Assembly: GCA_037138595.1 (NCBI GenBank)
Contig: JBAXIB010000034.1
Coordinates: forward strand, 1 to 11,105
Reading direction: 5' to 3'
Origin: UBA4742 sp037138595
GTDB lineage: Bacteria; Actinomycetota; Acidimicrobiia; Acidimicrobiales; Acidimicrobilacustridaceae
DNA: 11,105 nt
A program made the translations under genes and the position numbers. Positions 6,776 through 11,105 of the stretch are shown one piece after another. Under the pieces are notes generated by a model, which saw only the letters and a program-made list of their open reading frames with translations, was not told where the DNA came from and searched no databases. Numbering within the stretch: position 1 is the stretch's first letter; each line of letters starts with the position of its first letter.

Positions 6776-7012
6776 ATGGCCGATATTGAACTCGTACCGA
6801 ACAATTCTCTACTGACAGACACTCCCGAAGAAGGTCGCCATCTGGCCATCAAGATGTCGCGGCTAATCATGAAAATCACCCAGCCAGACGGCGAGGCCCG
6901 CGAACGACAGCGAGATGTCTACGCCAGCGATCCTGCGTTGCTCATTGCTGCGGGCCAAACGGTCGCCATGGAATTCGCGACGATCGCCGCTGCTAATAAC
7001 TACTGGCGGTAA
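6776..7012 (+). CDS. Small protein of unknown function in the pse cluster
   Basis: A 78-aa protein preceded by AAGGG (6763-6767), eight bases before the ATG, one of the better Shine-Dalgarno sites in the window. The N-terminal half is polar and acidic (DTPEEGRHLA) and is followed by an amphipathic helix around AIKMSRLIMKI. The C-terminal third is a hydrophobic/Ala-rich segment (ALLIAAGQTVAMEFATIAAANN) ending YWR; it is too polar for a confident membrane helix. No signal peptide or known motif is seen. It sits 42 bp after the glycosyltransferase and 78 bp before the Trp-repeat gene. Codon use and Shine-Dalgarno argue that it is real; I do not recognise it. Confidence 0.65.
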   Translation: MADIELVPNNSLLTDTPEEGRHLAIKMSRLIMKITQPDGEARERQRDVYASDPALLIAAGQTVAMEFATIAAANNYWR

Positions 7013-7077
7013 CTGTCGGTAACAAGCATTTCCGGCCATGGTCGGGGCAAGACCTCGTCACCACCTCTCATCACCGG

Positions 7078-7083
7078 TAAAGT
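7078..7083 (+). promoter_or_regulatory. Candidate -10 box before the Trp-repeat gene
   Basis: TAAAGT fits TANNNT and is followed by seven bases and the ATG at 7091. The gene has no good Shine-Dalgarno, so an internal leaderless promoter is possible within the cluster. No -35 box is evident, and this six-base pattern can occur by chance. Confidence 0.25.
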
Positions 7084-7090
7084 CAGTTAC

Positions 7091-7486
7091 ATGGACGACG
7101 ATCTAATCCAAGCCGAGACCGACGCGTGGAACGAAACCCAACCGGACCACTTCGCTAAACATCTTGCTGAGCAAACCGAAGGGTGGCATGCCAAGCGAGC
7201 GGACCGACTCGCCGACTACCTCTCGAGCGAGGCCGACGCCTGGATGGATGCTGAACCGGAACGCTATGCGGAGTATGTCGCTCTGACCATGGACGTCGCC
7301 ACAGCCGCGCAGGCTCCCGAACTTGTGTTTGGGAGCCTCGACCCGACTCGCAATAACGAATACCTCGAGCAATTACGGGACCAGTTCAACGAACTTGAAC
7401 AAGAACGGTTGGCGCAGCACCTCAAAGAGGTAACGGCGAATTGGAACGCCCAGGAGCAAGAACGACTCGCTGGAACCAGCGAATAA
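7091..7486 (+). CDS. Acidic helical protein with a 19-residue Trp-containing repeat
   Basis: A 131-aa, highly charged, Ala/Glu-rich protein with no signal peptide or membrane segment. It is built from a repeat of the form W-x5-[DE]-[RH]-[FLY]-A-x-[HY]-[LV]-x6. Tryptophans fall at residues 13, 32 and 51, exactly 19 apart. After a non-repetitive insert (about 65-95, including APELVFGSLDP) the pattern resumes with Phe99 in the Trp position and Trp118, again 19 apart. Conserved cores are DHFAKHL (19-25), DRLADYL (38-44), ERYAEYV (57-63), ERLAQHL (105-111) and ERLAG (124-128). The repeats should be alpha-helical, either helical hairpins or a long coil. I do not recognise the family. It ends 21 bp before pseG, so a part in nonulosonic acid glycosylation is suggested by context only: scaffold, acceptor or regulator. 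Confidence 0.75.
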   Translation: MDDDLIQAETDAWNETQPDHFAKHLAEQTEGWHAKRADRLADYLSSEADAWMDAEPERYAEYVALTMDVATAAQAPELVFGSLDPTRNNEYLEQLRDQFNELEQERLAQHLKEVTANWNAQEQERLAGTSE

Positions 7487-7507
7487 CACCACAGTCCATT
7501 CATATCC

Positions 7508-8578
7508 ATGGATTCAGTTCGAGATGATCACGAGCTGAACGCAACGTTGGCCCACAAGCCGCGTCAGGTAGTGTTTCGGTCCGACGCGACCAAAGACATC
7601 GGACTCGGTCACGTCATGCGGTGCATCGCGTTGGGTTCAACCCTCGTCGAACGCGGATGGGACGTTGCCTTGGCGACGGCAAACCCTCCGGTCGTAGTCA
7701 AAGAGGCGGCGTCGGAATTTGGGATCACCTGTGTGCCCACCGATGCTGCCGGTTCCCCTGACCTGATCATCGTAGACGGCTACCACTTCACCACCGACTT
7801 CTATGACCAGCTCGACCGACGGGGGCTGGTATATGCGGTGATCGACGACTACGCGCGCACAACGGCACGGCACCCAGCATTGATTATCGACCAAAACCCC
7901 GGCGTCACCGTTGAGCATTACGGCCAGTGGGCAGCCGGTACGACTTTTGCGTTGGGTCTCGACTTCGCCTTGGTACGTTCAGCGGTACGCGCCCGTCGGT
8001 TTGCTCACGACAACACCCAATCACTCGGTGAGCGCGGAACTCAGATCCTTTTGTCAATGGGTGGCTCGGATCCCCGGCGTTGGACTGTCCCCATTGCGCG
8101 TGCGCTCGACCGGCATGACATCGACGTCACGGTGGTGGTAGGCGCAGCATCGGCTGACGCTTCAGATACGTTGGCCCAGTTGCAAGATCTCGGCTGCATC
8201 ACGATCTGCAATCCTCACGAATTCGTTGCCGACCTGGCTGTCTCGGCAATTGCCGTGGTTGGAGCCGGTACCACCTTGTGGGAATCAGCAGCACTTGGCA
8301 CTCCCTCCATCGGTCTAGTCATCGCCGATAACCAGGCTGGACCCGCCGAAGCCGCCACTGCATTGGGTTTTACGAGCACGCTTGATCTGAGACGCGAAGT
8401 CAGTTCGGAGGAACTCAATGCACTCGCCGATGAAGTCGCCCAGCGGGTAACCACGCTGTTAGCGGACCAATCACGGCTAGCTACGATGAGTGCACTCGGA
8501 TCTACAGCCGTCGACGGAAGAGGACCAGAACGCGTAGCCGATTTGGTCGCCGCCACACTTACGAATCGCATGGGCTGA
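7508..8578 (+). CDS. pseG: PseG-type UDP-2,4-diacetamido-2,4,6-trideoxy-beta-L-altropyranose hydrolase
   Basis: A 356-aa enzyme that removes UDP from the bacillosamine-like altrose intermediate in CMP-pseudaminic acid synthesis, releasing the free sugar for PseI. The GT-B-like fold is shown by FRSDATKDIGLGHVMRC (residues 23-39), whose His35 matches the catalytic His of Campylobacter PseG, and by IIVDGYHF (87-94), VIDDYA (111-116), LLSMGGSDPR (181-190), and VVGAGTTLWESAALGTPSIGL (250-270 region), the nucleotide-binding part. The first 20 residues are extra compared with typical PseG, which starts just before the R-x-D segment; a GTG at codon 22 is a less likely alternative start. No Shine-Dalgarno is seen. 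The next gene starts three bases after the stop and encodes the partner acetyltransferase, which strengthens the call. Confidence 0.9.
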   Translation: MDSVRDDHELNATLAHKPRQVVFRSDATKDIGLGHVMRCIALGSTLVERGWDVALATANPPVVVKEAASEFGITCVPTDAAGSPDLIIVDGYHFTTDFYDQLDRRGLVYAVIDDYARTTARHPALIIDQNPGVTVEHYGQWAAGTTFALGLDFALVRSAVRARRFAHDNTQSLGERGTQILLSMGGSDPRRWTVPIARALDRHDIDVTVVVGAASADASDTLAQLQDLGCITICNPHEFVADLAVSAIAVVGAGTTLWESAALGTPSIGLVIADNQAGPAEAATALGFTSTLDLRREVSSEELNALADEVAQRVTTLLADQSRLATMSALGSTAVDGRGPERVADLVAATLTNRMG

Positions 8579-8581
8579 ACC

Positions 8582-9142
8582 ATGTTGTCCATTACCGACA
8601 TGACCGAAACCGACCGAGACGCGATCCGACATTGGCGGAACCAGCCTGACGTCGCTGAATGGATGTATACCAATCACGAAATCAGCGAAACGGAACATGC
8701 GGCTTGGTTCGCACGTCACCTTCACCGTGACGATGAACACTATTGGGTGATCCGCTGGGATGGTCGCGGCGTCGGCGTCGTGAACCTAACGGAAATTGAT
8801 CGTGTAAACCGCACGTGTAGTTGGGGTATTTACCTGGCCGATTCCACCATCCGGGGCACCGGAGCTGGCGCCGGCGCGACGTTTCTCAGCATCGATTTCG
8901 CGTTCTCGCAACTCGGACTCATGCACGTCTCCGCATCGGCACTCGCCCTAAACATCCGGGCCATTGATTTGTATACAAGCATCGGTTTTCGAAACCTAGG
9001 ACAACGTGCAGATCTTGTCGTTCGCGGTGACGAGCACCTTAATGTCGTCGATTTTGTCCTTGAGGCCAGCGACTGGGCTGCCATGAGGTCAAATCATTTC
9101 GATCGGCTCGTCGCCGATTCGATTCTCGCTCACACAACGTGA
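8582..9142 (+). CDS. pseH: PseH-type GNAT N-acetyltransferase
   Basis: A 186-aa GNAT-fold enzyme predicted to acetylate N4 of UDP-4-amino-4,6-dideoxy-N-acetyl-beta-L-altrosamine with acetyl-CoA, the step before PseG. PseH-like features are HWRNQPDVAEWMYT (residues 17-30), EHAAWFARHL (38-47), the acetyl-CoA pyrophosphate loop RGTGAGAG (91-98), and the C-terminal NIRAIDLYTSIGFRNLG (124-140) with the usual N..A..LY..xGF pattern. It starts three bases after pseG, so the two are co-transcribed and probably coupled. Related GNATs such as RimJ/RimL share the fold; the operon with pseG makes PseH the best reading. Confidence 0.86.
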   Translation: MLSITDMTETDRDAIRHWRNQPDVAEWMYTNHEISETEHAAWFARHLHRDDEHYWVIRWDGRGVGVVNLTEIDRVNRTCSWGIYLADSTIRGTGAGAGATFLSIDFAFSQLGLMHVSASALALNIRAIDLYTSIGFRNLGQRADLVVRGDEHLNVVDFVLEASDWAAMRSNHFDRLVADSILAHTT

Positions 9143-9183
9143 ATATTTCATCGTAAGCCGCATCGATGCACTCTCCGACACTG

Positions 9184-9236
9184 CCTGACGGAAGGCCATA
9201 CACTATGCGGCGGCCGGTCCTGACGCCCCGTCAGGA
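9184..9236. promoter_or_regulatory. Three CCTGACG copies and a hairpin between pseH and the monooxygenase
   Basis: CCTGACG occurs at 9184-9190 and 9219-9225 and inverted (CGTCAGG) at 9229-9235. The last two form a perfect 8-bp stem, TCCTGACG (9218-9225) and CGTCAGGA (9229-9236), around a CCC loop. The hairpin could terminate the pse transcript, although no T-tract follows. Alternatively the repeated heptamer could be an operator for the monooxygenase gene, whose ATG lies about 50 bp downstream. The two readings are not exclusive. Confidence 0.45.
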
Positions 9237-9287
9237 TTCGCATTCGAGGCCACCAGACCCTCCGCTCCCCTGTGACAAAGGCAACAC

Positions 9288-11054
9288 ATGACTCGCTCCG
9301 ACCCGTCATCGATCGAAGCGGCGAAAACCCGCTACGAAGCTGAACGAGGCAAACGACTTCGGGATGAAGGGCTCTCGCAGTACGAGTCACTCAAAGAGCA
9401 CCATCTCGACCGAGATCCTTGGGCCGACCCTGACTTCAACCGTGACCCGATCGTAGACGAAGTCGACGTCGTAGTACTCGGAGGCGGATTTGCCGGAATG
9501 CTCGCTGGCATCAACCTCATCCAGCGAGGTGTTACGAACTTCCGCATCATCGAGAAGGCAGCCGACTTTGGCGGTACTTGGTATTGGAACCGCTATCCGG
9601 GTTGTATGTGTGACGTCGACGCGACCATCTACCTTCCACTTTTGGAAGAGACCGGCTATATGCCGACCGAGAAATACGCGAGCGCGGCCGAGATCTTCGG
9701 CTACTGCCAGCTACTCGGACGCCATTTCGGTCTGTACGAACATGCACTGTTCCAAACCGAGGTCGAGTCGCTGATCTGGGATGATGGCGCGCACCGTTGG
9801 GACTTGAAGACCAAGCGCGGCGATCAGATCCGTACGCAATTCTTCATTTCGGCTGGCGGGCTCATGCACAAGGCGAAGCTGCCCGGGATAGACGGCATCG
9901 ATCGTTTTGCCGGTAAGGAGTTTCACACCACTCGATGGGACTATGCATTCACCGGCGGAAGCCCGACCGAGCCAATGGACCGCCTCGCCGACAAAGTCGT
10001 CGGCATCATCGGCACTGGAGCGACATCGGTGCAGATCGTGCCGCAGCTTGCCCGAGCAGCCAAAGAGGTCTACGTCTTTCAGCGCACGCCGTCGGCTGTC
10101 GGTAGACGAGATCAGCAACGAATCGACGAGGGGTGGTTCCGATCGCTGCCGCCGGGCTGGCAGGCCGAGCGCACCCGAAACTTCACTGAGGTGGTAACGG
10201 GCAACCAACCTGATCGAGACCTCGTCGCCGATGGCTGGGGGCAGGCACTTCGGGTGGACACCCAGCGTGAGCCAGCATCCGAAGAGGAGCGGGCAGAGCT
10301 TGAGGCCATCGACTTCGAGGTCATGGAGGGCTTCAGGCAGCGAATCGACGACGTCATCGACGATCCCACGACTGCTGAGCGGCTTAAACCCTGGTACGGG
10401 AAGCACTGCAAACGCCTGTGCTTTCACGACGAGTACCTCGAGTCCTACAACCAGCCGAACGTGCACCTCGTCGATACTGACGGTCGGGGCGTGCGCGAGA
10501 TGTCGTCGGCCGGGCCCGTCGTCGACGGCATCGAGTATCCGCTCGACATGTTGGTGTTCGCCTCCGGTTTCGAGCTCACCACTGGCCTCGTGGACCGGCT
10601 CGGATTCGACCCGATCGGCCGCGACGGACTCAAGCTGAGTGAGCGCTGGCACGACGGCACCCACTCACTGCACGGAATCCTTACCGCCGAGTTCCCGAAC
10701 TTTTTTGTGGTCAGTTTCATCCAAGCCGGCTTCGGTTTGAACTTCGTCCATTTCCTGTCAGAGTCAACGGCCCACATCGCTTGGATGATCCACCACTGCC
10801 GACAAGAAGGCATCGCATCCATAGAGGCAACACCCGAAGCCGAGGACGAATGGCTCAACATCCTGTGGCAGGCATCGGGTCCGCTCGCCCGCTACAACCG
10901 CGGATGCACACCGAGCTACGGCAACAGCGAGGGAGAGCGCACCATGCTCGCCGCCCGCAGCGCAGTCTTTCCCGGCCCACTCATGGACTACGCCGCTCAC
11001 CTCGAACAGTGGCGGGATGCCGGCACCCTCGCAGGCACAACGACGTTCCGCTAG
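9288..11054 (+). CDS. Baeyer-Villiger-type flavin-containing monooxygenase
   Basis: A complete 588-aa FAD- and NADPH-dependent class B monooxygenase, predicted cytoplasmic, that should insert oxygen next to a ketone or oxidise a related substrate. Motifs in order are FAD Rossmann loop GGGFAG (residues 65-70); the Baeyer-Villiger motif GGTWYWNRYPGCMCD (95-109); the fingerprint F-x-G-x3-H-x3-W-D, from Phe207 to Asp218 with His213; NADPH Rossmann loop GTGATS (242-247) followed by VFQRTPS (263-269); ASGFELTTG (425-433); and the C-terminal ARYNRGCTPSYGNSEGE (534-550), typical of the cyclohexanone/phenylacetone monooxygenase group. Length is within the usual 540-620 range, with about 58 residues before the first Rossmann fold. 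AAAGG at 9277-9281 supports the start. It appears unrelated to the pse genes and is separated by a 145-bp spacer. Substrate is unknown. Confidence 0.93.
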   Translation: MTRSDPSSIEAAKTRYEAERGKRLRDEGLSQYESLKEHHLDRDPWADPDFNRDPIVDEVDVVVLGGGFAGMLAGINLIQRGVTNFRIIEKAADFGGTWYWNRYPGCMCDVDATIYLPLLEETGYMPTEKYASAAEIFGYCQLLGRHFGLYEHALFQTEVESLIWDDGAHRWDLKTKRGDQIRTQFFISAGGLMHKAKLPGIDGIDRFAGKEFHTTRWDYAFTGGSPTEPMDRLADKVVGIIGTGATSVQIVPQLARAAKEVYVFQRTPSAVGRRDQQRIDEGWFRSLPPGWQAERTRNFTEVVTGNQPDRDLVADGWGQALRVDTQREPASEEERAELEAIDFEVMEGFRQRIDDVIDDPTTAERLKPWYGKHCKRLCFHDEYLESYNQPNVHLVDTDGRGVREMSSAGPVVDGIEYPLDMLVFASGFELTTGLVDRLGFDPIGRDGLKLSERWHDGTHSLHGILTAEFPNFFVVSFIQAGFGLNFVHFLSESTAHIAWMIHHCRQEGIASIEATPEAEDEWLNILWQASGPLARYNRGCTPSYGNSEGERTMLAARSAVFPGPLMDYAAHLEQWRDAGTLAGTTTFR

Positions 11055-11105
11055 TCCGAGCTTTTGGCTGACTCGTGATTTGATTGGTGGTGTCGGAGGG
11101 GGGAC

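Noticed and set aside
7009..7090. Inverted repeat GTAACTG / CAGTTAC around the 7013-7090 spacer
   Set aside because: Only 7 bp with a 68-nt separation and no flanking match; compatible with chance.
8215..8673. Minus-strand frame of 152 codons over pseG/pseH
   Set aside because: Ser/Ala-rich shadow of two recognisable enzymes.
9711..10664. Long minus-strand open frame of 317 codons
   Set aside because: It lies wholly antisense to the conserved monooxygenase; its residues are low-complexity and fit no family, as expected in GC-rich antisense frames.
11055..11105. Possible terminator after the monooxygenase
   Set aside because: No stem-loop or T-tract that I can pair in the 51 bases left; the window ends.

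Overview
The window looks like chromosomal DNA of a moderately GC-rich actinobacterium, plausibly of the Acidimicrobiia (Ilumatobacter-like) type. The evidence is compact gene packing with stop/start overlaps, few strong Shine-Dalgarno sites, and TANNNT -10 boxes placed 6-7 nt before an ATG as in leaderless actinobacterial transcripts. The taxonomic call is inference; no rRNA or tRNA gene is present to anchor it. I see no insertion sequence, phage gene or CRISPR array.

Region 1 (1-3223) opens inside a secreted S53 (sedolisin) protease whose N-terminal part is outside the window; the visible part begins with a Thr-rich KAPTTTTT tandem-repeat linker. Four bases after its stop lies a ribokinase-like PfkB kinase. 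Converging on it, with a 17-bp 3' overlap, is a two-gene minus-strand operon of a DUF1330-type small protein and a calcium-dependent nucleoside hydrolase, joined by a 4-bp GTGA overlap. Hydrolase plus ribokinase make a coherent ribonucleoside salvage pair: base release, then ribose phosphorylation.

Region 2 (3224-5144) has a 154-bp divergent spacer carrying a perfect 12-bp palindrome, then a 387-aa protein. Its C-terminal two thirds carry the Coq4-family zinc motif HDxxH-x11-E and other Coq4 landmarks, after an extra helical N-terminal domain. A minus-strand 155-codon gene of unknown function with no convincing start codon follows, converging on it.

Region 3 (5145-9142) is a plus-strand cluster: a small possible PH-like protein overlapping by one base a GT4 glycosyltransferase; a 78-aa unknown; a 131-aa protein built from a 19-residue Trp-containing repeat; then PseG and PseH, two enzymes of pseudaminic acid synthesis. 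PseB, PseC, PseI and PseF are absent here. The cluster suggests surface or flagellar glycosylation with nonulosonic acid, and the two small unknown proteins inside it are the most attractive candidates for something undescribed.

Region 4 (9143-11105) has a 145-bp spacer with a strong hairpin and three copies of CCTGACG (one inverted), then a complete Baeyer-Villiger-type flavin monooxygenase. The last 51 bases hold nothing I can identify.
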